From Pseudomonas fluorescens HK44 (GTDB lineage: Bacteria > Pseudomonadota > Gammaproteobacteria > Pseudomonadales > Pseudomonadaceae), in contig NZ_AFOY02000029.1 in NCBI RefSeq assembly GCF_000217955.3, forward strand, positions 52,776 through 116,775: a stretch of DNA of 64,000 nucleotides. Reading direction: 5' to 3'. Positions 31,396-40,077 of this stretch are shown piece by piece. The notes under the pieces are model-generated. The model saw only the letters and a list, made by a program, of their open reading frames with translations, did not search any database and was not told the DNA's origin. Every line of letters begins with the position of its first letter. Within the stretch, counting starts at the first letter, position 1. A program made the translations under genes and the position numbers.

Positions 31396-31927
31396 GTATA
31401 AAGGTATTCTAAGTCTTCGTTATCAAGTGTTTAAGCAAAGACTTGAGTGGGACTTAGTTGTAGAAAATAACCTTGAATCAGATGAGTATGATAACTCAAA
31501 TGCAGAATATATTTATGCTTGTGATGATACTGAAAATGTAAGTGGATGCTGGCGTTTATTACCTACAACAGGTGATTATATGCTGAAAAGTGTTTTTCCT
31601 GAATTGCTTGGTCAACAGAGTGCTCCCAAAGATCCTAATATAGTCGAATTAAGTCGTTTTGCTGTAGGTAAAAATAGCTCAAAGATAAATAACTCTGCTA
31701 GTGAAATTACAATGAAACTATTTGAAGCTATATATAAACACGCTGTTAGTCAAGGTATTACAGAATATGTAACAGTAACATCAACAGCAATAGAGCGATT
31801 TTTAAAGCGTATTAAAGTTCCTTGTCATCGTATTGGAGACAAAGAAATTCATGTATTAGGTGATACTAAATCGGTTGTATTGTCTATGCCTATTAATGAA
31901 CAGTTTAAAAAAGCAGTCTTAAATTAA
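31396..31927 (+). pseudogene. luxI: Autoinducer synthase LuxI, lacking its first 17 codons
   Basis: From 31397 the frame reads YKGILSLRYQVFKQRLEWDL and continues to the normal end FKKAVLN. This is V. fischeri LuxI (193 residues) from Tyr18. The first 17 residues, start codon and ribosome site are replaced by the Tn5 end. An in-frame reading continues upstream through IS50 and the terminal repeat, so a fusion peptide could form but is unlikely to be active. luxR is absent, so quorum control is removed. AT-rich codons contrast with the GC-rich host. Confidence 0.93.
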
Positions 31928-31980
31928 TGTTGTTAAATCATTAATTTATTTTAAATACTAAGTATATTATAGGGAAAATA

Positions 31981-33420
31981 ATGAATAAATGTATTCCAAT
32001 GATAATTAATGGAATGATTCAAGATTTTGATAATTATGCATATAAAGAAGTTAAACTAAATAATGATAATAGAGTAAAATTATCTGTCATTACTGAAAGT
32101 TCAGTTTCAAAAACATTAAATATCAAAGATAGAATTAATCTAAATTTAAATCAGATTGTGAATTTTTTATATACCGTTGGTCAACGATGGAAAAGTGAAG
32201 AATATAATCGGCGACGAACCTATATCCGTGAGTTAAAAACATATCTTGGTTATTCTGATGAAATGGCAAGATTAGAAGCGAATTGGATTGCAATGTTATT
32301 GTGCTCTAAAAGTGCTTTGTATGACATTGTTAATTATGATTTGGGCTCTATACACGTATTAGATGAATGGCTTCCACGTGGTGATTGCTATGTTAAAGCA
32401 CAACCGAAAGGTGTTTCTGTTCACTTGTTAGCTGGTAATGTTCCATTATCAGGAGTGACATCTATTTTGCGTGCTATTTTAACAAAAAATGAGTGCATTA
32501 TTAAAACTTCGTCTTCAGATCCTTTTACTGCAAACGCTTTAGTTTCCAGTTTTATTGATGTTAATGCAGACCATCCAATAACCAAATCAATGTCTGTTAT
32601 GTATTGGCCGCATGATGAAGATATGACTCTATCTCAAAGAATAATGAATCATGCCGACGTGGTTATTGCTTGGGGTGGAGACGAGGCGATTAAATGGGCG
32701 GTAAAATATTCACCACCGCATGTCGATATTCTGAAATTTGGACCAAAGAAAAGCTTAAGTATTATTGAAGCTCCTAAAGATATAGAAGCCGCAGCAATGG
32801 GGGTTGCTCATGATATTTGTTTCTATGACCAGCAAGCCTGCTTCTCTACTCAAGACGTTTATTATATAGGAGATAATTTACCTTTATTTTTAAATGAACT
32901 TGAAAAACAGCTAGATCGATACGCGAAAATTTTACCAAAAGGTTCAAATAGTTTTGATGAAAAAGCGGCGTTTACTCTTACTGAAAAAGAAAGTCTATTT
33001 GCTGGATATGAAGTGAGAAAGGGAGATAAGCAAGCTTGGTTAATAGTCGTATCACCTACAAATAGCTTTGGAAATCAACCGCTATCACGAAGTGTGTATG
33101 TTCATCAAGTATCTGATATTAAAGAGATAATTCCTTTTGTTAATAAAAATAGAACACAAACTGTTTCTATTTATCCTTGGGAAGCGTCATTAAAATATCG
33201 AGATAAATTAGCAAGAAGTGGAGTTGAAAGAATTGTTGAATCAGGCATGAATAATATTTTCAGAGTTGGAGGGGCTCATGATTCATTATCTCCTCTCCAG
33301 TACCTAGTTAGGTTTGTATCGCATGAGAGACCATTTAATTATACGACAAAAGATGTTGCGGTTGAAATCGAACAAACACGTTACTTAGAGGAAGATAAGT
33401 TTTTAGTTTTTGTCCCATAG
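31981..33420 (+). CDS. luxC: Acyl-CoA/fatty acid reductase LuxC
   Basis: The 479 residues start MNKCIPMIINGMIQDFDNYA and contain the NADPH-dependent acyl-reductase signature with the acylated Cys in YDQQACFSTQDVYY. With LuxD and LuxE, LuxC forms the fatty acid reductase complex that makes the long-chain aldehyde burned by luciferase. The preceding gap has a GGGAAAATA region and no promoter. The protein looks full length and should be functional when transcribed from the sal promoter. Confidence 0.96.
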   Translation: MNKCIPMIINGMIQDFDNYAYKEVKLNNDNRVKLSVITESSVSKTLNIKDRINLNLNQIVNFLYTVGQRWKSEEYNRRRTYIRELKTYLGYSDEMARLEANWIAMLLCSKSALYDIVNYDLGSIHVLDEWLPRGDCYVKAQPKGVSVHLLAGNVPLSGVTSILRAILTKNECIIKTSSSDPFTANALVSSFIDVNADHPITKSMSVMYWPHDEDMTLSQRIMNHADVVIAWGGDEAIKWAVKYSPPHVDILKFGPKKSLSIIEAPKDIEAAAMGVAHDICFYDQQACFSTQDVYYIGDNLPLFLNELEKQLDRYAKILPKGSNSFDEKAAFTLTEKESLFAGYEVRKGDKQAWLIVVSPTNSFGNQPLSRSVYVHQVSDIKEIIPFVNKNRTQTVSIYPWEASLKYRDKLARSGVERIVESGMNNIFRVGGAHDSLSPLQYLVRFVSHERPFNYTTKDVAVEIEQTRYLEEDKFLVFVP

Positions 33421-33434
33421 TTAAAGGAAATTAT

Positions 33435-34358
33435 ATGAAAGATGAAAGTGCTTTTTTTACGATTGATCACATCATCAAGCTTGATAATGGTCAGTCTATC
33501 CGAGTTTGGGAAACACTCCCTAAAAAGAACGTACCAGAGAAAAAACATACAATACTTATTGCTTCGGGTTTTGCTAGAAGAATGGATCATTTTGCAGGTC
33601 TTGCTGAGTATTTATCTACTAACGGTTTTCATGTCATTCGCTACGATTCTTTGCATCATGTTGGATTAAGCAGTGGATGTATAAATGAATTTACGATGTC
33701 GATTGGAAAAAATAGCCTGCTTACAGTCGTAGATTGGCTTACAGATCATGGTGTCGAACGAATAGGGCTGATTGCTGCTAGTTTGTCAGCGAGAATCGCC
33801 TATGAGGTAGTAAATAAAATTAAATTATCATTTTTAATTACGGCCGTAGGTGTCGTTAATCTTAGAGATACATTAGAAAAAGCATTGGAGTATGACTATT
33901 TGCAATTACCTATTTCAGAGTTACCAGAAGATCTTGACTTTGAAGGTCATAATTTAGGATCGGAGGTCTTTGTTACAGATTGCTTTAAACATAATTGGGA
34001 CACGTTAGACTCGACACTTAATAGTGTTAAAGGATTAGCGATTCCATTTATTGCTTTTACTGCAAACGATGATAGTTGGGTAAAGCAAAGTGAAGTTATA
34101 GAGCTCATTGATAGCATTGAATCTAGTAATTGTAAGCTCTATTCGCTAATTGGAAGTTCACATGATCTTGGGGAAAATTTGGTTGTATTAAGAAATTTTT
34201 ATCAATCAGTGACGAAGGCAGCCTTAGCATTAGATGATGGTTTATTGGATTTAGAGATAGACATTATTGAACCTCGATTTGAGGACGTTACAAGTATTAC
34301 TGTTAAGGAGCGTAGATTAAAAAATGAAATTGAAAATGAATTATTAGAATTGGCTTAA
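33435..34358 (+). CDS. luxD: Acyl-transferase (myristoyl-ACP thioesterase) LuxD
   Basis: The 307 residues have an alpha/beta-hydrolase fold: ILIASGFARRMDHFAGLAEY, the nucleophile Ser in GLIAASLSARIAYE, an acidic residue in IAFTANDDSWV and the catalytic His in LIGSSHDLGEN. LuxD releases myristate from acyl carrier protein for LuxE and LuxC. It starts 14 bases after luxC with an AAGGAAA site. Full length. Confidence 0.96.
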   Translation: MKDESAFFTIDHIIKLDNGQSIRVWETLPKKNVPEKKHTILIASGFARRMDHFAGLAEYLSTNGFHVIRYDSLHHVGLSSGCINEFTMSIGKNSLLTVVDWLTDHGVERIGLIAASLSARIAYEVVNKIKLSFLITAVGVVNLRDTLEKALEYDYLQLPISELPEDLDFEGHNLGSEVFVTDCFKHNWDTLDSTLNSVKGLAIPFIAFTANDDSWVKQSEVIELIDSIESSNCKLYSLIGSSHDLGENLVVLRNFYQSVTKAALALDDGLLDLEIDIIEPRFEDVTSITVKERRLKNEIENELLELA

Positions 34359-34388
34359 ATAAACAGAATCACCAAAAAGGAATAGAGT

Positions 34389-34577
34389 ATGAAGTTTGGA
34401 AATATTTGTTTTTCGTATCAACCACCAGGTGAAACTCATAAGCAAGTAATGGATCGCTTTGTTCGGCTTGGTATCGCCTCAGAAGAGGTAGGGTTTGATA
34501 CATATTGGACCTTAGAACATCATTTTACAGAGTTTGGTCTTACGGGAAATTTATTTGTTGCTGCGGCTAACCTGTTA
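34389..34577 (+). pseudogene. luxA: Luciferase alpha subunit LuxA, 5' part (63 codons)
   Basis: MKFGNICFSYQPPGETHKQV continues in the V. fischeri LuxA frame to AAANLL, then enters the IS element and stops at 34607. LuxA holds the active site for FMNH2, oxygen and aldehyde, and light needs the LuxA-LuxB dimer. The rest of the gene resumes at 35769. If the IS were precisely removed, the joined reading ANLLGRTKTLNVG would be restored. Confidence 0.97.
34575..34577. repeat. Target duplication TTA of the IS5-family insertion (left)
   Basis: TTA (or TTAG, since the next base is shared) occurs at 34575-34577 and at 35769-35771, on either side of the IS. Confidence 0.75.
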
Positions 34578-35768
34578 GGAAGTTCTGAAGTACCCACCGA
34601 TTTTTGATGCCTTCTCTGCGTGAGGTTCAAAAAACGCTGATTTGGTCGAAAAGCAGACCTTTCCACTCTTTAATTCATGATTTTTCCTCTAATCGCGCTG
34701 TTTCAGGGCGATTAGCCCGCATTACAGGCGCACCTCTCCTGCATTCAACAATCGTTTTCGCACCATCCACAAGTTCGACAAGGCGAACAACGTCGTCTGT
34801 TGAGCGATGTTTTTCGTCAGACCACGAAAGCGCACTTTCGTATAGCCAAACTGGCGCTTGATCACTCGAAATGGGTGCTCAACCTTGGCTCTGACTTGCG
34901 CTTTCGCATACTCAATTCCGCGTAGCGCACTGCCGATCACCGTGTCTTTGCCATGCTCTTTGTACGAACTGGGCCGTGCAGAAATCGACCAGATCATCTT
35001 GCGATCCTGATGTTCCGGGCGCTTCTGCACCCCGGTGTAACCGGCATCGCCACAGACGTGAACCTCTTCCCCATGAAGCAGTTGATCCACTTGTGTCACG
35101 TCCGCCACGTTGGCAGGAGTACCGACCACGCTATGAACCAAGCCCGAATCCGCATCGACGCCAATGTGGGATTTCATTCCAAAATAGTACTGATTTCCTT
35201 TCTTGGTCTGATGCATCTCGGGATCGCGTTTCTTGTCTTTATTCTTGGTTGAGCTGGGGGCATGAATGATCGTCGCATCCACTATCGTTCCGTGGCGCAA
35301 CATCAATCCACGCTCACCCAGATAACCGTTGATAACCTGCAAAATCCCGCCCGCCAGGTCATGCTTCTCCAGCAAGCGGCGGAAGTTGAGGATCGTGGTT
35401 TCGTCAGGAATTCGATCCAGATGCAGCCCTGCAAACTGACGCAGGATCATCGTTTCATACAGCGATTCCTCCATCGCCGGATCGCTGTAGCCGAACCAGT
35501 TCTGCATCAGATGAACCCGCAACATGGCCAGCAACGGATACGCCGGACGACCGCCTTCACCCTTTGGATAATGCGGTTCGATCAAGGCAATCAACCCCTT
35601 CCAGGGCACGACTTGATCCATCTCGATCAGGAAGCGCTCACGGCGGGTTTGCTTACGTTTGCCGGCATACTCGGCATCGGCGAAGGACATCTGTTTCATC
35701 GGGGCTCAACCGGTCGATTCGTGTGAGGGGGTATTTCACCAGAGTTGGAAGTCTTTTTCAGAGTTTCC
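34578..35768 (-). mobile_element. IS5-family insertion sequence, 1,191 bp, disrupting luxA
   Basis: The terminal sequences GGAAGTTCTGAA (left) and GGAAACTCTGAA (right, reverse strand) are inverted repeats. TTA is duplicated outside and one full transposase gene lies inside on the reverse strand. It is absent from the V. fischeri lux operon and from the designed transposon, so it moved in later. Remnants of the same IS group at 2316-2567 and 8925-9107 suggest a host source. Confidence 0.93.
34722..35699 (-). CDS. IS5-family DDE transposase
   Basis: The 325 residues begin MKQMSFADAEYAGKRKQTRR and show the IS5 DDE pattern: IVDATIIHAPSSTKNKDKKR (first Asp), VHVCGDAGYTGVQKRPEH (second Asp) and the Y-x2-R-x3-E-like region IEYAKAQVRAKVEHPFRVIK. 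Size equals that of IS5-group transposases. It reads against luxA. Intact, so the element could still be active. Confidence 0.94.
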   Translation of the reverse strand: MKQMSFADAEYAGKRKQTRRERFLIEMDQVVPWKGLIALIEPHYPKGEGGRPAYPLLAMLRVHLMQNWFGYSDPAMEESLYETMILRQFAGLHLDRIPDETTILNFRRLLEKHDLAGGILQVINGYLGERGLMLRHGTIVDATIIHAPSSTKNKDKKRDPEMHQTKKGNQYYFGMKSHIGVDADSGLVHSVVGTPANVADVTQVDQLLHGEEVHVCGDAGYTGVQKRPEHQDRKMIWSISARPSSYKEHGKDTVIGSALRGIEYAKAQVRAKVEHPFRVIKRQFGYTKVRFRGLTKNIAQQTTLFALSNLWMVRKRLLNAGEVRL

Positions 35769-35771
35769 TTA

Positions 35772-36647
35772 GGAAGAACTAAAACATTAAATGTTGGCAC
35801 TATGGGGGTTGTTATTCCGACAGCACACCCAGTTCGACAGTTAGAAGACGTTTTATTATTAGATCAAATGTCGAAAGGTCGTTTTAATTTTGGAACCGTT
35901 CGAGGGCTATACCATAAAGATTTTCGAGTATTTGGTGTTGATATGGAAGAGTCTCGAGCAATTACTCAAAATTTCTACCAGATGATAATGGAAAGCTTAC
36001 AGACAGGAACCATTAGCTCTGATAGTGATTACATTCAATTTCCTAAGGTTGATGTATATCCCAAAGTGTACTCAAAAAATGTACCAACCTGTATGACTGC
36101 TGAGTCCGCAAGTACGACAGAATGGCTAGCAATACAAGGGCTACCAATGGTTCTTAGTTGGATTATTGGTACTAATGAAAAAAAAGCACAGATGGAACTC
36201 TATAATGAAATTGCGACAGAATATGGTCATGATATATCTAAAATAGATCATTGTATGACTTATATTTGTTCTGTTGATGATGATGCACAAAAGGCGCAAG
36301 ATGTTTGTCGGGAGTTTCTGAAAAATTGGTATGACTCATATGTAAATGCGACCAATATCTTTAATGATAGCAATCAAACTCGTGGTTATGATTATCATAA
36401 AGGTCAATGGCGTGATTTTGTTTTACAAGGACATACAAACACCAATCGACGTGTTGATTATAGCAATGGTATTAACCCTGTAGGCACTCCTGAGCAGTGT
36501 ATTGAAATCATTCAACGTGATATTGATGCAACGGGTATTACAAACATTACATGCGGATTTGAAGCTAATGGAACTGAAGATGAAATAATTGCTTCCATGC
36601 GACGCTTTATGACACAAGTCGCTCCTTTCTTAAAAGAACCTAAATAA
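35772..36647 (+). pseudogene. luxA: Luciferase alpha subunit LuxA, 3' part
   Basis: From 35772 the frame reads GRTKTLNVGTMGVVIPTAHP and continues to MTQVAPFLKEPK, the normal C-terminus. An upstream ATG at 35745 within the IS and internal ATGs could start a fragment, but it would lack the first 60 residues of the TIM barrel. No active subunit is expected. Confidence 0.96.
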
Positions 36648-36685
36648 ATTACTTATTTGATACTAGAGATAATAAGGAACAAGTT

Positions 36686-37666
36686 ATGAAATTTGGATTA
36701 TTTTTTCTAAACTTTCAGAAAGATGGAATAACATCTGAAGAAACGTTGGATAATATGGTAAAGACTGTCACGTTAATTGATTCAACTAAATATCATTTTA
36801 ATACTGCCTTTGTTAATGAACATCACTTTTCAAAAAATGGTATTGTTGGAGCACCTATTACCGCAGCTGGTTTTTTATTAGGGTTAACAAATAAATTACA
36901 TATTGGTTCATTAAATCAAGTAATTACCACCCATCACCCTGTACGTGTAGCAGAAGAAGCCAGTTTATTAGATCAAATGTCAGAGGGACGCTTCATTCTT
37001 GGTTTTAGTGACTGCGAAAGTGATTTCGAAATGGAATTTTTTAGACGTCATATCTCATCAAGGCAACAACAATTTGAAGCATGCTATGAAATAATTAATG
37101 ACGCATTAACTACAGGTTATTGTCATCCCCAAAACGACTTTTATGATTTTCCAAAGGTTTCAATTAATCCACACTGTTACAGTGAGAATGGACCTAAGCA
37201 ATATGTATCCGCTACATCAAAAGAAGTCGTCATGTGGGCAGCGAAAAAGGCACTGCCTTTAACATTTAAGTGGGAGGATAATTTAGAAACCAAAGAACGC
37301 TATGCAATTCTATATAATAAAACAGCACAACAATATGGTATTGATATTTCGGATGTTGATCATCAATTAACTGTAATTGCGAACTTAAATGCTGATAGAA
37401 GTACGGCTCAAGAAGAAGTGAGAGAATACTTAAAAGACTATATCACTGAAACTTACCCTCAAATGGACAGAGATGAAAAAATTAACTGCATTATTGAAGA
37501 GAATGCAGTTGGGTCTCATGATGACTATTATGAATCGACAAAATTAGCAGTGGAAAAAACAGGGTCTAAAAATATTTTATTATCCTTTGAATCAATGTCC
37601 GATATTAAAGATGTAAAAGATATTATTGATATGTTGAACCAAAAAATCGAAATGAATTTACCATAA
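36686..37666 (+). CDS. luxB: Luciferase beta subunit LuxB
   Basis: The 326 residues start MKFGLFFLNFQKDGITSEET and match V. fischeri LuxB in length and ending (MLNQKIEMNLP). LuxB stabilises LuxA in the heterodimer but gives almost no light alone. It has an AAGGAAC site 10 bases upstream. Expression may be reduced by polarity of the IS in luxA. Confidence 0.96.
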   Translation: MKFGLFFLNFQKDGITSEETLDNMVKTVTLIDSTKYHFNTAFVNEHHFSKNGIVGAPITAAGFLLGLTNKLHIGSLNQVITTHHPVRVAEEASLLDQMSEGRFILGFSDCESDFEMEFFRRHISSRQQQFEACYEIINDALTTGYCHPQNDFYDFPKVSINPHCYSENGPKQYVSATSKEVVMWAAKKALPLTFKWEDNLETKERYAILYNKTAQQYGIDISDVDHQLTVIANLNADRSTAQEEVREYLKDYITETYPQMDRDEKINCIIEENAVGSHDDYYESTKLAVEKTGSKNILLSFESMSDIKDVKDIIDMLNQKIEMNLP

Positions 37667-37670
37667 TAAA

Positions 37671-37706
37671 ATTAAAGGCAATTTCTATATTAGATTGCCT
37701 TTTTAA
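37671..37706 (+). terminator. Hairpin with T-run between luxB and luxE
   Basis: AAAGGCAAT-12 bases-ATTGCCTTT followed by TTT lies in the luxB-luxE gap. It is native V. fischeri sequence and looks like a partial terminator or RNA-stability stem that tunes luxE and luxG levels. Confidence 0.6.
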
Positions 37707-37740
37707 ATTTCTGTTGATATTAGGTATTACTGGAGAGGGT

Positions 37741-38877
37741 ATGACTGTCCATACTGAATATAAAAGAAATCAAATCATTGCTAGTTCAGAAATTGATGAT
37801 CTTATCTTTATGACGAAACCACAAGAGTGGTCATTTGAAGAGCAAAAAGAAATACGGGATAAATTAGTTCGTGAGGCTTTTTATTTTCACTACAATAGAA
37901 ATGAAGAATATAGAAATTATTGTATCAATCAGCATGTGAGTGATAATTTACACACTATTGATGAAATACCCGTGTTTCCAACATCTGTTTTTAAATATAA
38001 GAAATTACATACTGTCACAGCCGAGGACATTGAAAATTGGTATACAAGTAGTGGAACTCGTGGAGTAAAAAGTCATATTGCACGTGATCGTCTTAGCATT
38101 GAACGCTTGCTTGGTTCTGTCAACTTCGGAATGAAATACGTTGGAGATTGGTTTGAGCATCAAATGGAATTGATAAATTTAGGACCAGATAGATTCAATA
38201 CAAATAATATTTGGTTTAAATATGTCATGAGTTTGGTCGAGTTACTTTATCCGACTGAATTTACAGTTGATAATGACAAAATAGATTTTGAAAAAACAGT
38301 AAAACATCTATTTAGAATTAAGAATAGTAAAAAAGACATTTGCTTAATTGGGCCACCATTTTTTGTGTATCTTTTGTGCCAATATATGAAAGAAAACAAT
38401 ATTGAATTTAAAGGAGGAGATAGAGTACATATTATTACTGGTGGAGGATGGAAATCTAATCAGAATGACTCTTTAGATCGTGCTGATTTTAATCAATTAT
38501 TAATGGATACTTTCCAACTCGACAAGATTAATCAAATTAGAGATACCTTTAATCAAGTTGAGCTTAATACTTGTTTTTTTGAAGATGAATTTCAAAGAAA
38601 ACATGTTCCACCGTGGGTATATGCTCGGGCTCTTGATCCTGAAACCTTGAAACCCGTAGCAGATGGTGAGATCGGGTTGTTAAGTTATATGGACGCCTCA
38701 TCAACTGCTTACCCTGCTTTTATTGTTACTGATGATATCGGTATTGTAAAAGAAATTAGAGAACCAGATCCTTACCCAGGGGTAACTGTTGAGATTGTTC
38801 GGCGCTTAAATACACGTGCGCAAAAAGGATGCGCGCTCTCTATGGCTAATGTCATACAAAAGAATATCAAGGATTAA
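37741..38877 (+). CDS. luxE: Long-chain acyl-protein synthetase LuxE
   Basis: From the ATG at 37741 (GGAGAGGGT site) the product is 378 residues, MTVHTEYKRNQIIASSEIDD, the known LuxE start. It activates fatty acid with ATP and passes the acyl group from its C-terminal Cys region to LuxC. TSSGTRGVKSHIARDR is the adenylate-forming motif. The in-frame ATG at 37714 lies in the hairpin tail and is unlikely. Full length. Confidence 0.95.
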   Translation: MTVHTEYKRNQIIASSEIDDLIFMTKPQEWSFEEQKEIRDKLVREAFYFHYNRNEEYRNYCINQHVSDNLHTIDEIPVFPTSVFKYKKLHTVTAEDIENWYTSSGTRGVKSHIARDRLSIERLLGSVNFGMKYVGDWFEHQMELINLGPDRFNTNNIWFKYVMSLVELLYPTEFTVDNDKIDFEKTVKHLFRIKNSKKDICLIGPPFFVYLLCQYMKENNIEFKGGDRVHIITGGGWKSNQNDSLDRADFNQLLMDTFQLDKINQIRDTFNQVELNTCFFEDEFQRKHVPPWVYARALDPETLKPVADGEIGLLSYMDASSTAYPAFIVTDDIGIVKEIREPDPYPGVTVEIVRRLNTRAQKGCALSMANVIQKNIKD

Positions 38878-38880
38878 GTT

Positions 38881-39591
38881 ATGATTGTTGATGGTAGAGT
38901 TTCAAAAATAGTATTAGCGTCAATAAGAAATAATATATATAAGGTATTTATTACTGTAAATTCACCAATAAAGTTCATCGCTGGACAATTTGTAATGGTC
39001 ACGATTAATGGGAAAAAATGCCCTTTTTCAATTGCGAATTGCCCGACAAAAAATTACGAAATAGAATTGCATATTGGTAGTTCGAATAGAGACTGCTCAT
39101 TGGATATTATCGAATATTTTGTCGATGCTCTTGTTGAGGAAGTCGCAATTGAGTTAGATGCTCCCCATGGAAACGCTTGGTTACGGTCTGAAAGTAATAA
39201 CCCATTGCTATTAATTGCGGGAGGTACAGGTTTATCATATATAAATAGCATTCTAACAAATTGCTTAAATAGGAATATACCTCAAGATATTTATCTTTAC
39301 TGGGGAGTAAAAGACAGTTCTCTTTTGTATGAAGATGAAGAGTTACTAAACTTATCACTAAACAACAAAAACTTTCATTATATTCCTGTTATTGAAGATA
39401 AAAGTGAAGAATGGATAGGGAGAAAAGGCACTGTTCTTGATGCTGTCATGGAAGATTTTACTGATCTTACTTATTTTGATATTTATGTTTGTGGACCCTT
39501 CATGATGGCTAAAACAGCAAAAGAAAAATTAATTGAAGAGAAAAAAGCAAAGTCAGAACAGATGTTTGCCGATGCTTTTGCATACGTATAA
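38881..39591 (+). CDS. luxG: Flavin reductase LuxG
   Basis: The 236 residues show the ferredoxin-reductase-like order: flavin-binding CPFSIANCP, then LLLIAGGTGLSYINSI for NAD(P)H and the C-terminal YVCGPFMMAKTAKEKL. LuxG supplies FMNH2 to luciferase. It starts three bases after luxE and ends the lux operon before a bidirectional terminator. It still could act as a flavin reductase in the absence of luciferase. Confidence 0.95.
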   Translation: MIVDGRVSKIVLASIRNNIYKVFITVNSPIKFIAGQFVMVTINGKKCPFSIANCPTKNYEIELHIGSSNRDCSLDIIEYFVDALVEEVAIELDAPHGNAWLRSESNNPLLLIAGGTGLSYINSILTNCLNRNIPQDIYLYWGVKDSSLLYEDEELLNLSLNNKNFHYIPVIEDKSEEWIGRKGTVLDAVMEDFTDLTYFDIYVCGPFMMAKTAKEKLIEEKKAKSEQMFADAFAYV

Positions 39592-39598
39592 AGAGAAT

Positions 39599-39633
39599 AT
39601 AAAAAGCCAGATTATTAATCCGGCTTTTTTATT
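39599..39633. terminator. Bidirectional terminator after luxG
   Basis: AAAAAGCC-A-GATT-ATT-AATC-C-GGCTTTTTT forms a stem with T-runs on both strands, between luxG and the convergent deaminase gene. Confidence 0.88.
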
Positions 39634-40005
39634 ATTTCAATGTGTCCAAGGGTAACCAAGTTACTTCAACTCCCGCCTGAGAGAACATATCTTGGCTCAC
39701 TTGAATTTTTTCACCCCAACGAGATAAGAAGTCTTCAGTTTGTTCAGGGCAATATACTTTTGATATTCCTGTTTGGATGATTTTTGCTGCGCAGTTTGGA
39801 CAAGGGAAGTGAGTAACCCAAATATCGCAACCTTCTAAATCACGCTTGGCAAATAAAATGGCATTTTCTTCAGCATGAAGTGTTTTTAAATATTTAATTT
39901 CACGTTCATCTGTATCTGCACTGTCTGATACACCATGTGGGTAGCCATTAAATCCAACAGAAACAATACGGTTATGCTTGGTGATTACTGCACCAACTTG
40001 AGTCG
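39632..40005 (-). pseudogene. dCMP deaminase-like gene of V. fischeri, 5'-truncated at a SalI junction
   Basis: The reverse frame STQVGAVITKHNRIVSVGFN, LHAEENAILF and HFPCPNCAAKIIQTG has the zinc motif (HAE...PCxxC) of deoxycytidylate deaminases. The N-terminal 20 or so residues are missing: the V. fischeri DNA ends at GTCGAC. Upstream codons (to 40183) come from the tet segment. It is the natural neighbour of luxG carried along by the cloning. AT-rich like lux. Confidence 0.85.
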
Positions 40006-40013
40006 ACGGATCC
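40002..40013. other. Cloning scar: adjoining SalI and BamHI sites
   Basis: GTCGACGGATCC is a standard vector polylinker stretch. Base composition jumps here from AT-rich V. fischeri DNA to GC-rich tet DNA, marking the man-made right edge of the lux fragment. Confidence 0.85.
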
Positions 40014-40077
40014 CGCCCCCGTATAGCTTGCCGGAAGTCGCCTTGACCCGCATGGCATAGGCCTATCGTTTCCACGA

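Noticed and set aside
31034..31396. A long in-frame N-terminal extension of LuxI as a true gene start
   Set aside because: The added codons come from antisense-like reading of nahG, the transposon repeat and IS50. No ribosome site precedes the ATG codons, and the LuxI start is replaced by a Tn5 end.
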